This document shows, piece by piece, positions 38,489-47,185 of a stretch of 64,000 bases of DNA. Every line of letters starts with the position of its first letter. Position 1 is the first letter of the stretch. This stretch comes from Lentzea kentuckyensis (GTDB lineage: Bacteria > Actinomycetota > Actinomycetes > Mycobacteriales > Pseudonocardiaceae). The position numbers and the translations under genes were made by a program. The notes under the pieces were generated by a model that was not told the DNA's origin, ran no database searches, and saw only the letters and a program-made list of their open reading frames with translations. The DNA lies in the NCBI RefSeq assembly GCF_002150765.1, contig NZ_MUYM01000001.1, forward strand, positions 62,001 to 126,000. Direction: 5' to 3'.

Positions 38489-39148
38489 ATGACGGACCTG
38501 GCGTCCACCCGTGTGTTGCTCGTCGACGGATCGCAGCTCATCACCGAGGGGCTGCGGATCTCGCTGCACCGCACACATTGCTTCCGCGTTGTGGGTATCG
38601 CCCACACCGTGGCCGACGCTGCGCGCGTTCTGCGTGGCGTCCAGGTGGACCTGGTCGTCACGGACTTCGACGTGCCGGGCGCCGGTCCGCTGCGCACCGT
38701 GCGGGACACGGCGCAGTTCCGGCCGACCGCCCGGGTCGTCGTGCTGTCCAATGCGGACAGTCCGAGCTGGGCCCGTGCCGCGCTGGACGCCGGCGCCGTG
38801 GCCTACCTGCTGAAAACCTCACCCGTGGCCGAGTTGCTGCCGCTGATCGCGGCCGCCGTGCGGGGTGCTCCCGCCGCGATCGACGCACGGGTGGGGTCCC
38901 TGGCCCGCCTACCTGCGCGGATGCCCCCGCCCGCGTCGCTCGGCCAGCTGTCGGCACGCGAGTTCGACGTGCTGGCCGAGATGGCGAAGGGGATGGACAA
39001 CGCGCGCATCGCCCAGCGGCTCTTCATCAGCAACGACACCGTGAAGACCCACGTGAAGGCGATCCTGCGCAAGCTGGGCGCTCGTGACCGCGCCCACGCC
39101 GTGGCGATGGTGCTCGGCGAATCGTCCGAGGTGTTCGTCACCACCTAG
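38489..39148 (+). CDS. Orphan response regulator, LuxR/NarL type
   Basis: 219 residues. The receiver domain has the phospho-acceptor D59 in LVVTDFDVPG and the conserved Lys in YLLKTSP, but the first acidic pair is reduced to one Asp (LLVDGSQ), so phosphorylation may be weak. A LuxR-type helix-turn-helix ends the protein: LSAREFDVLAEMAKGMDNARI and NDTVKTHVKAILRKLGARDR. No histidine kinase gene is adjacent. Targets unknown. Confidence 0.9.
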   Translation: MTDLASTRVLLVDGSQLITEGLRISLHRTHCFRVVGIAHTVADAARVLRGVQVDLVVTDFDVPGAGPLRTVRDTAQFRPTARVVVLSNADSPSWARAALDAGAVAYLLKTSPVAELLPLIAAAVRGAPAAIDARVGSLARLPARMPPPASLGQLSAREFDVLAEMAKGMDNARIAQRLFISNDTVKTHVKAILRKLGARDRAHAVAMVLGESSEVFVTT

Positions 39149-39164
39149 TGCCGCGCTAGAGCCG

Positions 39165-40421
39165 TCACGACCTGGCGATCGTCTGCGGCTTCCTGCGCGC
39201 GAACTCGGGCGCGTGTTCCGGGCGCGGCCCGATCGCGATCACGTAGGCCGGCACCGCCTGCAGGAACGGCAGCTTCTGCGCGACCTTGAGCATGAACGGC
39301 ATGCCGGTGCTGGAGACCGTCTCGGTGCTGTTGAGCTTGCGGCCGAGGAACAACCGGTGGATCACCCGCTGGAAGGTCTGGATCACCACGGTCGGGAACA
39401 ACCGGCGCCTGCGCACCTTCGCGAGCGCCGCGCCGCTGACCGTGCCCTCCCGCAACGGCTTCGCGAGCAGTCTCGCCGTGGCGACCGCGTCCTGCACGGC
39501 CAGGTTGATGCCGACGCCGCCCACGGGTGACATCGCGTGCGCCGCGTCACCGATGCACAGCAGCCCGTCGACGTGCCAGCGCCGCAACCGGTCCAGCTTC
39601 ACGTCGAGCAGCTTCGCGTCGTCGACGCTCCTGATGTGGTCCACCCGGTCCGCGAGCCACGGGACGAGCGTGACGACGCGTTCCCGGAACTTCTCGACGC
39701 CCTCGGCGCGCACCTTCTGGTCAGTTCCTTTACGGATCAGGAAGGCGCACTGGTAGTACTCGTTGCGTGGAATGAGCACCATCGCGCTGCCCGCGCTGAA
39801 CCGGCCGGCGCCGCCCTTGACCGGGTCGCTCTCGTTGCGCGGCAAGCGGAACCACCACACGTCCATCGGCGCGCCGAAGCGGTAGACCGGAAGTTCCACG
39901 GCGTCGCGCAGGATCGAGCCGCGCCCGTCCGCCGCGACGACCAGGTCCGCGGCGATCTCGCCCTCGTTCCCGTCGACGCGGTCGCGGTACCGCACACCCG
40001 TGATCCTGTTGCCGCTCTTGATGATTCCGGTGACCTCGGTGTTCATCCGCAGCGTGAACGTCGGCTCCAGCCTGCCCGCGTCCGCCAGCAGGTCCAGGAA
40101 GTCCCACTGCGGCACCATCGCGATGCGCTTGTTCGCACCGGGAAGCCGGCTCAGGTCGGCGATCGTGGCCTTGGCGCCGCCGTCGAGCAGGGCCTCGATC
40201 TTGTCGACGTCCTGGTGCGGCACCTGCTCGAACGCGGGCCCCAGCCCCAGTTCGTCCATCAGCGTGAGCGTCGACGCGTGCACCGTGTCGCCGCGGAAGT
40301 CGCGCAGGAAGTCGCCGTGCTTCTCCAGCACCGTGACCTCGACGCCACCGCGGGCCAGCAGCAGCCCCAGCACCATCCCGGCAGGTCCGCCTCCGACGAC
40401 GAGGCAGGTTGTCCTCTCCAT
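39165..40421 (-). CDS. FAD-dependent aromatic hydroxylase-type monooxygenase
   Basis: 418 residues. The FAD motif is VVGGGPAGMVLGLLLARGG, the second motif VVAADGRGS and the third LLCIGDAAHAMSPVGGVGIN, typical of the PHBH/UbiH group that hydroxylates aromatic rings or polyketides with NAD(P)H. The substrate cannot be inferred. Its 3' end converges on the response-regulator gene with a 16-base gap, and a TTCAAC/GTTGAA palindrome lies 15 bases before its start. Confidence 0.9.
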   Translation of the reverse strand: MERTTCLVVGGGPAGMVLGLLLARGGVEVTVLEKHGDFLRDFRGDTVHASTLTLMDELGLGPAFEQVPHQDVDKIEALLDGGAKATIADLSRLPGANKRIAMVPQWDFLDLLADAGRLEPTFTLRMNTEVTGIIKSGNRITGVRYRDRVDGNEGEIAADLVVAADGRGSILRDAVELPVYRFGAPMDVWWFRLPRNESDPVKGGAGRFSAGSAMVLIPRNEYYQCAFLIRKGTDQKVRAEGVEKFRERVVTLVPWLADRVDHIRSVDDAKLLDVKLDRLRRWHVDGLLCIGDAAHAMSPVGGVGINLAVQDAVATARLLAKPLREGTVSGAALAKVRRRRLFPTVVIQTFQRVIHRLFLGRKLNSTETVSSTGMPFMLKVAQKLPFLQAVPAYVIAIGPRPEHAPEFARRKPQTIARS

Positions 40422-40799
40422 CTCGATCCCCTCATTTCAACCTGTGTTGAATAAACTCAGCATGCTCTTGATCGCCGTTTGCGTCAAGCCGAGTTCCGTG
40501 TGGCGCCGCTCTCTCGGCGCCGAAGTCCTCTGTGGACGGTCTGGGAAACCAGGCCTCGAAACGATTGCGGCTGGTGCACGATCTGGTTTCGGGAGCTAAG
40601 GTGTCGCGCTCGCGGAACCGCCCGTTCGGGCAGGGGCCTGAGTAGGCGAACAACACTCGACCGGGTGATTGCAATCAGCGCTTGGAGGAGCGTCACTGGT
40701 TCGTTCGGGGCCTCAAGGTCCGCTTGATCGTGCAAGGACCTATAGGAATCACCTCGTTAGCCGAATCGGACGAGGGCCCCTCGCACCTAACCTTCCGGG
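40422..40799. other. Intergenic region between monooxygenase and HAD genes
   Basis: No convincing gene. It holds the palindrome at 40436-40451 and a small GCCCG/CGGGC hairpin near 40619-40630. Divergent promoters for the flanking genes should lie here. Reading frames in it lack ribosome sites and protein-like composition. Confidence 0.4.
40436..40451. promoter_or_regulatory. Operator-like palindrome TTCAAC-N4-GTTGAA
   Basis: Perfect 6-bp arms with a 4-base spacer, 15 bases upstream of the flavin monooxygenase ATG; typical size and position for a TetR- or MarR-type operator, though no such regulator gene is adjacent. Confidence 0.4.
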
Positions 40800-41537
40800 G
40801 TGACAACTGCGTCCCCGACTTTCACGCGTAAGAGAACCGGCGAGATCCGCGCTGTGTGCCTGGACGTCGACGACACACTTGTCGACTACAGCACTTCCTC
40901 GCGTGCCGCGTTGGCCTCGATGGTCGGTAACGCCGACGCCTGGTCGTTGTGGCAGCGAATCACCGACGACCACGTGACCCGCCAGCTCGCCGGTGAGCTC
41001 AAGTACGAGGCGATGCGCAACATCCGCACACAGGCCTTCTTCGCCGCCCTGGGCGAGGAGCTGACGCTGGCCGAGGCCACCCGTCGCGAGCTGGCCCGCC
41101 AGGAAGTCCTCTCGGCCGGCTGGTGCCTGTTCCCCGACGTGATCCCGATGCTCGACTGGCTGCGCGCCACGGGCCTCCCGATCGCCGCGATCAGCAACGC
41201 CTCCGGCCTGCACCAGCGCGTGAAGATCGCCCAGCTGGGCCTCTCGGGATACTTCGACGCCGTGTTGATCGCCGGCGAGGTCGGCTGTGCCAAGCCGGAC
41301 CGCGTGATCTTCCACACCGCCTGCCTGGCGCTGGGGGTATCGCCGGGCGACACCGTCCACGTGGGAGACCGCCTGCACGCCGACGCGATCGGCGCGCGTG
41401 ACGCCGGAATGCACGGCGTCTGGATCAACCGGACGGGTCCGACCGGCGGCACGCTGCCCGCCGGACTGTCCTCGATCACGTCACTGGCGGAACTGCCAGA
41501 GCTCCTCGTGTGCGAGCTGTCGGCGGCCACCGCCTGA
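40800..41537 (+). CDS. HAD-superfamily hydrolase
   Basis: 245 residues from GTG 40800. HAD motifs: I, LDVDDTLVD with nucleophile D22 and acid D24; II, AISNAS; III, Lys in GCAKPDR; IV, HVGDRLHADAIGA. A helical cap domain of about 90 residues between motifs I and II places it with the subfamily IA phosphatases. It probably dephosphorylates a small phosphorylated metabolite. The tRNA genes follow on the same strand. Confidence 0.9.
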   Translation: MTTASPTFTRKRTGEIRAVCLDVDDTLVDYSTSSRAALASMVGNADAWSLWQRITDDHVTRQLAGELKYEAMRNIRTQAFFAALGEELTLAEATRRELARQEVLSAGWCLFPDVIPMLDWLRATGLPIAAISNASGLHQRVKIAQLGLSGYFDAVLIAGEVGCAKPDRVIFHTACLALGVSPGDTVHVGDRLHADAIGARDAGMHGVWINRTGPTGGTLPAGLSSITSLAELPELLVCELSAATA

Positions 41538-41687
41538 GATTGCCTCTGAGACCGGCCTCTACCTGCGTGTTTGCCTGCAGGTGGGGGCCGATTTCACTTC
41601 TGGTGGGGGCGTGGTCTAGTATTTCTCCCGGCAGCAACGAGCGCCTCGGAACTCCAAGCGAGAACCGAAGTCGATCGTGAAAGCCAA

Positions 41688-41759
41688 TGGGGTATGGTGT
41701 AATTGGCAGCACGACTGATTCTGGTTCAGTTAGTCTAGGTTCGAGTCCTGGTACCCCAG
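41688..41759 (+). tRNA. tRNA-Gln (anticodon CTG)
   Basis: Complete cloverleaf of 72 bases: acceptor TGGGGTA/TACCCCA, U at position 8, anticodon stem ACTGA/TCAGT with loop TTCTGGT (anticodon CTG), T-loop GTTCGAGTC. CCA is not encoded. Charged by way of GatCAB or GlnRS. Confidence 0.95.
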
Positions 41760-41882
41760 CTGCTGAGAAGCAAACCGAGTGATAAGCTCGGAGAAGTTTC
41801 GAAGCTAGCTGAAAAGAACTAAATAGCCGGATTTGGACCGGACAGAGCGATCTGATAAGGTTCATCCAGCAAGAAGTTCTAG

Positions 41883-41955
41883 GGCCCCGTCGTCTAGCGG
41901 CCTAGGACGCCGCCCTCTCAAGGCGGTAGCGAGGGTTCGAATCCCTTCGGGGCTA
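41883..41955 (+). tRNA. tRNA-Glu (anticodon CTC)
   Basis: 73 bases: acceptor GGCCCCG/CGGGGCT with a G-U first pair, anticodon stem CCGCC/GGCGG with loop CTCTCAA (anticodon CTC), T-stem GAGGG/CCCTT with loop TTCGAAT. CCA is not encoded. It follows tRNA-Gln by 123 bases and both may share a transcript ended by the hairpin downstream. Confidence 0.95.
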
Positions 41956-41965
41956 CAGAGGTGGG

Positions 41966-42003
41966 AGAGGCCTGTCAGCGGAAATCGCTGACAGGCCTCT
42001 TTC
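41966..42003 (+). terminator. Terminator after the tRNA pair
   Basis: Perfect 15-bp stem (41966-41980, 41986-42000) with GAAAT loop, followed by TTT. Confidence 0.9.
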
Positions 42004-42120
42004 GCATTTGTCCTCTGGGGGCCGAGCCCCCAGACCCCCAGCCGGCGGGGCTTCGCCCCCCGGACCCCCCGTAGGTTTCCCAGCTGGGGTGTGGGGACTT
42101 CGCTTCGCTCGTCCGATCTT

Positions 42121-42214
42121 GGGGGGCGGTTCCGGAGGGCCAGAGGCGGTTTCGGAGGGTCAGAGGTGGTTCTGGAGGGTCAGAGGTGGTTTCGGAGGGT
42201 CAGAGGCGGTTCAG
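42121..42214. repeat. 20-bp tandem repeats at the 3' end of the DUF4429/SHOCT gene
   Basis: Four head-to-tail 20-base units (42121-42140, 42141-42160, 42161-42180, 42181-42200) plus a partial unit to 42214, consensus CAGAGGYGGTTTCGGAGGGT. The last unit contains the stop codon and final codons of the gene on the minus strand, so the array looks like repeated copies of the gene's own tail. The bases before it (42015-42080) are G/C runs with small hairpins. Confidence 0.85.
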
Positions 42215-43267
42215 GAGTTCGGTTTTCTTGGATTGGAACTCCTCCGCGGTGAGAATGCCCGCGGCGTGCAGGTCCGCCAGTTTGGCTATCTGATCCAGCA
42301 CGTCTTGCTGCGGCGCCGCAGCAGCTTCTTGCACCTGCATTGTGGCGTGGCGCACTGCTTCGCGGAGCGTTGACGTGAAATCGGGGAGATCGTCGACGTT
42401 GGTGAAGGTCGACGATTGGCCGCTGTGCAGGCGGACCGTCAGTTCGTTGGTCAGGAGATCGCGTTCCGCGCCCACGCTGACGATCGCGGTCAGCGGGAAC
42501 TCCAGCGTCTGGTCCGACCAGAGGGCCTTGCTGAGGCCGATGAAACGGACCGGCGTGACCGCGATCATGCCCAGCTGGCCGTCGAAGCTCGCTCGGGTGG
42601 CCCGCAGCAGAGGCTCGTCCGGGAGCAGGGTCCTCGCCAGGGCCGGGATCTCCGCGGCGACGGTGCCCATGAACGTCGTGGCCATTGCGGCGGACACCAC
42701 GTCGTCACGCGTGACGCCCTCGGAGGCGAGGTCGTGGCGGACCCGGTTGATCCGGTCCTGTTCGGCTGCTTCGGCTTCCTGGCGAGCCGCTGCCGCCCGG
42801 TGGGCGTCGGCTTCCGCGCGGCGGGCATCGGCCTCCGCGCGGCGGGCGGCTGCCTCCGCCTGTTGCCGGGCCATGCGTTCGTTCCGCTCCCGGGCGCTGT
42901 CCGCCAGACGTTGGGAGGCGGTCCTGCGCGGGGCGTCGTAGGCGACCGGGCCGGTGTTCGCGGAGCGGTTGTGGGCGATCGCGGCCTGCAGCCGGGCGTG
43001 CAGGCCGTCGAACGACCCCGTGTACTTCGACGTTTTGGGGAAAAGGAGGGTGTTGGGCTCGGTCGGCGTCATGCCGGCCGGCGGTTCGTCGTTCAGGACG
43101 AGCTGCATCATGGCCGGCACGAACCTGCCTCCGGGTTCCACGCGCAGCTCTGTGATCGCGGCCAGCGGAATGCGGCGGACGTCGTCCTTGCCGATCTTCT
43201 TCCTGGTGAGTGTCAGCACATCGCCGTCGATCGTGATTTCCGTCGACTGTGCTTTGAAGATCTCCAT
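42200..43267 (-). CDS. DUF4429-type protein with coiled coil and C-terminal SHOCT domain
   Basis: 355 residues from ATG 43267 (MEIFKAQSTEITIDGD). The N-terminal beta domain resembles the DUF4429/bPH type (GDVLTLTRKKIGKDD, RRIPLAAITELRVEPG). Residues about 130-190 are an Arg/Ala/Glu coiled coil with heptad copies of ARRAEAD. A second PH-like beta domain follows (VTPVRFIGLSKALWSDQ), and the last 33 residues are a SHOCT domain (QIAKLADLHAAGILTAEEFQ). SHOCT domains mediate oligomerisation; function unknown. Alone between tRNA and IclR genes. Confidence 0.75.
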   Translation of the reverse strand: MEIFKAQSTEITIDGDVLTLTRKKIGKDDVRRIPLAAITELRVEPGGRFVPAMMQLVLNDEPPAGMTPTEPNTLLFPKTSKYTGSFDGLHARLQAAIAHNRSANTGPVAYDAPRRTASQRLADSARERNERMARQQAEAAARRAEADARRAEADAHRAAAARQEAEAAEQDRINRVRHDLASEGVTRDDVVSAAMATTFMGTVAAEIPALARTLLPDEPLLRATRASFDGQLGMIAVTPVRFIGLSKALWSDQTLEFPLTAIVSVGAERDLLTNELTVRLHSGQSSTFTNVDDLPDFTSTLREAVRHATMQVQEAAAAPQQDVLDQIAKLADLHAAGILTAEEFQSKKTELLNRL

Positions 43268-43430
43268 GTCCGCCCCCAGATCATGGCCGTCGTCACGCGG
43301 CACGGCCGATCATAGGGACGCGTGGAGAGAGATGTTCCGGCTTTCGGCGGATGCCGGGACCGTCATCTGTTGCGACAGACCGACACCGCGTGTCGTGAGC
43401 AACGCCACGGCGTGTCGTGCGGCTCAAACG

Positions 43431-43468
43431 ACGATGGCCGCCCTCCCCGGCGGGAGAACGGCCATCGT
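43431..43468 (-). terminator. Hairpin downstream of the IclR gene
   Basis: 10-bp perfect stem ACGATGGCCG/CGGCCATCGT (43431-43440, 43459-43468) with an inner CCC/GGG pairing in the loop, 13 bases after the IclR stop. The rest of 43268-43430 shows nothing I can assign. Confidence 0.75.
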
Positions 43469-43480
43469 GGCGTTAGTGCT

Positions 43481-44182
43481 TTAGAGGCGGCTTTGCAGGG
43501 CTTCGGCCGCAGCCAGTAGGTCGGCGGCCCAGCGTGCGCCGGGGCGGCGGCCCATGCGGTCAATCGGGCCGGATACGGACACGGCGGCGACGACCGCGCC
43601 GGAGGAGTCTCGTACCGGGGCCGAGACCGACGCCACGCCTGGTTCCCGTTCGGCCACGCTTTGCGCCCAGCCTCGACGGCGGACCTCGAGGAGCGTGCGT
43701 TCGCCGTAGACGGCGTCAGCGAGCACGGCGCGTTGGGTGCCGGGGTCTGCCCATGCGGCGAGGACCTTGGCGCCCGAGCCGGCGGTCATGGGGAGCCTGG
43801 CGCCGATGGGGACCGTGTCGCGCAGGCCGGAAGGCGGCTCCGCGGACGAGACGCAGACGCGTTGCATGCCGTCGCGCCGGTACAGCTGCACGCTCTCGCC
43901 GGTGATGTCGCGCAGCCGCGGCAGCACCGAGGAAGCCGCGTCCAGCAACGGGTCCGTCGCGCCGCCCGCCAGTTCGGCGAGTGCCGCGCCAGGACGCCAG
44001 CGGCCGTCGGAGCCCCTGCGCAGCAACCGGTGCACCTCCAGGCCCACGGCCAGACGGTGCGCGGTCGCTCGTGGAAGGCCGGTGCGATTGCACAACTCGG
44101 CCAGGCCACACGGATCTTTTGCTACGGCGTTCAACACGGCCACTGCCTTGTCCAGCACGCCGATCCCGCTATGCTGTCCCAC
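43481..44182 (-). CDS. ndgR: IclR-family regulator, NdgR/LtbR type
   Basis: 233 residues, GTG start giving MGQHSGIGVLDKAVAVL. The winged helix covers residues 5-60 (GLAELCNRTGLPRATAHRLAVGL) and the effector domain follows. Sequence and location, divergent from leuCD, match NdgR/LtbR, the regulator of leucine and other amino acid genes in actinobacteria (M. tuberculosis Rv2989 has this position). It is expected to repress or activate leuCD from the 73-base shared region. Confidence 0.88.
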   Translation of the reverse strand: MGQHSGIGVLDKAVAVLNAVAKDPCGLAELCNRTGLPRATAHRLAVGLEVHRLLRRGSDGRWRPGAALAELAGGATDPLLDAASSVLPRLRDITGESVQLYRRDGMQRVCVSSAEPPSGLRDTVPIGARLPMTAGSGAKVLAAWADPGTQRAVLADAVYGERTLLEVRRRGWAQSVAEREPGVASVSAPVRDSSGAVVAAVSVSGPIDRMGRRPGARWAADLLAAAEALQSRL

Positions 44183-44194
44183 AAGCCGATACTA

Positions 44195-44215
44195 ACTTCC
44201 CAGACAGTGAGAAGT
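44195..44215. promoter_or_regulatory. Possible NdgR operator in the iclR/leuC gap
   Basis: ACTTC (44195-44199) and GAAGT (44211-44215) form an inverted repeat with 11-base spacing, 13 bases from the regulator start. A short repeat, so only suggestive. Confidence 0.35.
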
Positions 44216-44255
44216 CCAGATCTGTCGGCACGTCCATGATGTGGGAGATGTCGCG

Positions 44256-45662
44256 ATGAGCCGCACGCTCGCGGAGAAGGTGTGGGAGGCACACGTTGTG
44301 CGCCACGGCAGTGGTGCGGAGCCGGACCTGCTTTACATCGACCTCCATTTGCTCCACGAAGTCACCAGCCCCCAGGCGTTCGACGGGCTGCGCCTTGCCA
44401 ACCGCAAGCTGCGCAGGGCCGATCTGACGATCGCCACCGAGGACCACAACGTCCCGACCATCGACATCGACAAGCCGATCGCGGACCTCGTGTCGCGCAC
44501 GCAGGTCGAGACGCTTCGCCGCAACTGCGCGGAGTTCGGCGTGCGCCTGCACCCGATGGGCGACGCGGAGCAGGGCATCGTCCACGTGGTGGGTCCGCAG
44601 CTCGGCCTCACGCAGCCCGGCATGACCGTTGTGTGCGGTGACAGTCACACGTCCACGCACGGTGCGTTCGGCGCACTGGCGTTCGGCATCGGCACGTCCG
44701 AGGTGGAACACGTGATGGCGACGCAGACGTTGCCGTTGCGTCCGTTCAAGACGATGGCGATCACCGTCGACGGCGAGCTCGGTCCCGGCGTCACGGCGAA
44801 GGACATCATCCTCGCGGTCATCGCGAAGATCGGAACCGGTGGCGGACAGGGCTATGTGCTCGAGTACCGCGGCCGCGCGATCGAGAACCTCTCGATGGAA
44901 GCGCGCATGACGGTCTGCAACATGTCGATCGAAGCGGGCGCGCGCGCCGGCATGATCGCACCCGACGAGACGACTTTCGACTACATCTCTGGTCGTCCGC
45001 ACGCACCGTCCGGCGCAGACTGGGACGCGGCCGTCGCCTACTGGAAGACGCTGCGCACCGACGACGACGCGACTTTCGACGCCGAGGTCCACATCGACGC
45101 GAGCGAGCTCACTCCGTTCGTCACCTGGGGCACCAACCCCGGGCAGGGTCTGCCGCTCGGCGCGAGCGTTCCCGACCCCGAGGCGATCGTGGACGAGAAC
45201 GAGCGCGTGGCCGCCGAGAAGGCGCTGACGTACATGGGCCTCGAGCCCGGCACGCCGCTGCGCGACATCCGCGTGGACACGGTGTTCCTCGGTTCCTGCA
45301 CGAACGGGCGCATCGAGGACCTGCGGGCCGCCGCGGACGTCATCAAGGGGAAGCACGTCGCTTCAGGAGTACGGATGCTGGTCGTGCCCGGTTCGATGCG
45401 GGTGCGCAAACAGGCCGAGGAAGAGGGCCTGGACAAGGTGTTCCTCGACGCGGGCGCCGAGTGGCGGCAGGCCGGCTGCTCGATGTGCCTTGGCATGAAC
45501 CCGGATCAGCTCGCGCCGGGTGAGCGCAGCGCGTCGACCTCCAACCGCAACTTCGAGGGCAGGCAGGGCAAGGGCGGGCGGACGCATCTCGTCTCGCCGC
45601 TCGTCGCCGCCGCCACGGCCGTGCGCGGCACCCTCTCGGCCCCCGCAGACCTGGAGAACTGA
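44256..45662 (+). CDS. leuC: 3-isopropylmalate dehydratase, large subunit
   Basis: 468 residues from ATG 44256, behind GGGAG; a GTG at 44241 would add five residues. Aconitase-type enzyme isomerising 2- to 3-isopropylmalate with a 4Fe-4S cluster. Cluster and active-site regions: [35 protein letters not shown] and [15 protein letters not shown]. Together with leuD, two bases downstream of its stop, it forms the heterodimer. Divergent from the NdgR-type regulator. Confidence 0.97.
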   Translation: MSRTLAEKVWEAHVVRHGSGAEPDLLYIDLHLLHEVTSPQAFDGLRLANRKLRRADLTIATEDHNVPTIDIDKPIADLVSRTQVETLRRNCAEFGVRLHPMGDAEQGIVHVVGPQLGLTQPGMTVVCGDSHTSTHGAFGALAFGIGTSEVEHVMATQTLPLRPFKTMAITVDGELGPGVTAKDIILAVIAKIGTGGGQGYVLEYRGRAIENLSMEARMTVCNMSIEAGARAGMIAPDETTFDYISGRPHAPSGADWDAAVAYWKTLRTDDDATFDAEVHIDASELTPFVTWGTNPGQGLPLGASVPDPEAIVDENERVAAEKALTYMGLEPGTPLRDIRVDTVFLGSCTNGRIEDLRAAADVIKGKHVASGVRMLVVPGSMRVRKQAEEEGLDKVFLDAGAEWRQAGCSMCLGMNPDQLAPGERSASTSNRNFEGRQGKGGRTHLVSPLVAAATAVRGTLSAPADLEN

Positions 45663-45664
45663 CC

Positions 45665-46267
45665 ATGGATGCCTTCACCACCCACACGGGCGTCGGTGTG
45701 CCGCTGCGCAGGTCCAACGTGGACACCGACCAGATCATCCCGGCCGTCTACCTCAAGCGCGTGACCCGCAGCGGGTTCGAGGACGGGCTCTTCGCCGCCT
45801 GGCGCTCCGACGAGCACTTCATCCTCAACCAGGAGCCGTTCAAGGCGGGCAGCGTCCTCGTTGCGGGCCCTGACTTCGGCACCGGGTCCTCTCGGGAACA
45901 CGCCGTCTGGGCGTTGATGGACTACGGCTTCCGGGTCGTCATCTCGTCCCGCTTCGCCGACATCTTCCGGGGCAACTCGGGCAAGCAGGGGCTCGTGGCG
46001 GCGCAGTGCAGCCAGTCCGATGTCGAGCTGCTGTGGAAGTTGCTCGAGTCCGAACCCGGCACGCCGGTCACCGTGGACCTCACCGACAAGACCGTTCGCG
46101 CCAAGGACTTGGTAGCCCCGTTCGAGATCGACGACTACACCCGCTGGCGCCTTCTGGAAGGCCTCGACGACATCGCTTTGACGCTGCGCCACGAGGCCGA
46201 GATCAGCGCGTTCGAGGGCAATCGCCAGACTTGGTTGCCCACAACGGATCCGCTTCCAGCGGTCTGA
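45665..46267 (+). CDS. leuD: 3-isopropylmalate dehydratase, small subunit
   Basis: 200 residues. Swivel-domain subunit with [21 protein letters not shown] (in parts) at the N-terminus and the substrate loop [22 protein letters not shown]. Partner of LeuC. The ATG begins two bases after the leuC stop, so the two are read together; a terminator follows 6 bases after the stop. Confidence 0.97.
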   Translation: MDAFTTHTGVGVPLRRSNVDTDQIIPAVYLKRVTRSGFEDGLFAAWRSDEHFILNQEPFKAGSVLVAGPDFGTGSSREHAVWALMDYGFRVVISSRFADIFRGNSGKQGLVAAQCSQSDVELLWKLLESEPGTPVTVDLTDKTVRAKDLVAPFEIDDYTRWRLLEGLDDIALTLRHEAEISAFEGNRQTWLPTTDPLPAV

Positions 46268-46273
46268 GAGGGG

Positions 46274-46307
46274 GCCGGATTCTCCCCTTGAGAGGGGCGA
46301 ATCCGGC
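46274..46307 (+). terminator. Terminator after leuD
   Basis: Stem of GCCGGATTC/GAATCCGGC (46274-46282, 46299-46307) with an inner CCCC/GGGG pairing and a small loop. Confidence 0.85.
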
Positions 46308-46336
46308 GCCTCCTGTCCCTCGAAGGGGCGCAATTA

Positions 46337-46366
46337 GCCACGCCACAACGAAAAATCTGGCGTGGC
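46337..46366. promoter_or_regulatory. Inverted repeat upstream of hup
   Basis: GCCACGCCA (46337-46345) and TGGCGTGGC (46358-46366), perfect 9-bp arms with an A-rich 12-base spacer, 88 bases before hup. It could be an operator in the hup promoter region or a second terminator for leuD. Confidence 0.4.
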
Positions 46367-46453
46367 GATTGGTATTTCTCGCGTTTTGGGCCTACCGTTG
46401 CGTTCTAGTCGGCCCGACTCTTAGGGCCGTGAGCGTCCTGGGAGGGACTGACG

Positions 46454-47104
46454 GTGAATAAGGCCCAGCTCATCGAGGCGCTCGCCGAGCGCCTTGGAGA
46501 CAAGAAGACCGCCGGCGCTGCTGTTGACGGCCTCGTGGACGTGATCGTCCGCAGCGTCAACAAGGGCGAGAAGGTCAACATCACGGGCTTCGGCGTCTTC
46601 GAGAAGCGCGCCCGTGCGGCTCGCACCGCGCGCAACCCGCGCACGGGCGAGACCGTGAAGGTCAAGAAGACCAACGTGCCCGCGTTCCGCCCCGGCTCGA
46701 CGTTCAAGGACGTCATCAGCGGTGCGAAGAAGCTGCCGAAGGCCGTTGCGGCCAAGGCTGCCGCGAAGCCCGCCGCCGCAGCTGCCGCGAAGCCCGCGGC
46801 TGCCAAGGCTCCGGCCACGCGTGCGACCACGACGCGCGCCACCACCACGACGCGCACCCGCACGGCCGCGGCCGCCACCAAGGCGCCCGCGACCCGTCGC
46901 ACCACCACGGCCGCCGCGAAGCCCGCTGCTGCCAAGGCGCCTGCGAAGGCGACCGCCACGAAGACCGCCGCCAAGCCGGCAGCGAAGGCGACCGCGGCCA
47001 AGAAGCCCGCCGCCGCCAAGACGACGGCTGCGGCGAAGCCCGCCGCGAAGACCACGGCTGCCAAGGCGCCCGCGGCTCGCAAGACGGCTGCCAAGAAGAA
47101 GTGA
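46454..47104 (+). CDS. hup: HU-type DNA-binding protein with long Lys/Ala-rich tail
   Basis: 216 residues, GTG start behind GGGAGGG. Residues 1-93 are a normal HU core ([44 protein letters not shown]). Residues about 95-216 are a low-complexity tail of Ala, Lys, Pro and Thr with PAAK- and AAAK-like repeats, as in mycobacterial HupB, resembling histone H1. It compacts the nucleoid. The repeat-rich tail is a region where length variation between strains would be expected. Confidence 0.95.
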   Translation: MNKAQLIEALAERLGDKKTAGAAVDGLVDVIVRSVNKGEKVNITGFGVFEKRARAARTARNPRTGETVKVKKTNVPAFRPGSTFKDVISGAKKLPKAVAAKAAAKPAAAAAAKPAAAKAPATRATTTRATTTTRTRTAAAATKAPATRRTTTAAAKPAAAKAPAKATATKTAAKPAAKATAAKKPAAAKTTAAAKPAAKTTAAKAPAARKTAAKKK

Positions 47105-47141
47105 GACGGGCCTCCTGAGGGAGGCTGCGTCACTTCAGAAC

Positions 47142-47185
47142 CACGCGGAAGGCCCCGGTGTGCGCACACCGGGGCCTTCCGCGTG
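47142..47185 (+). terminator. 44-base perfect palindrome after hup
   Basis: Arms 47142-47163 and 47164-47185 are perfectly complementary with no unpaired centre, 38 bases after the hup stop. Confidence 0.88.

Noticed and set aside
41538..41687. Candidate further tRNA or small RNA before tRNA-Gln
   Set aside because: No cloverleaf or anticodon stem could be drawn; it is the promoter side of the tRNA unit.
42121..42214. Possible CRISPR array
   Set aside because: Units are head-to-tail with no spacers, only 20 bases long, and no cas genes are in the window; it is a simple tandem repeat.
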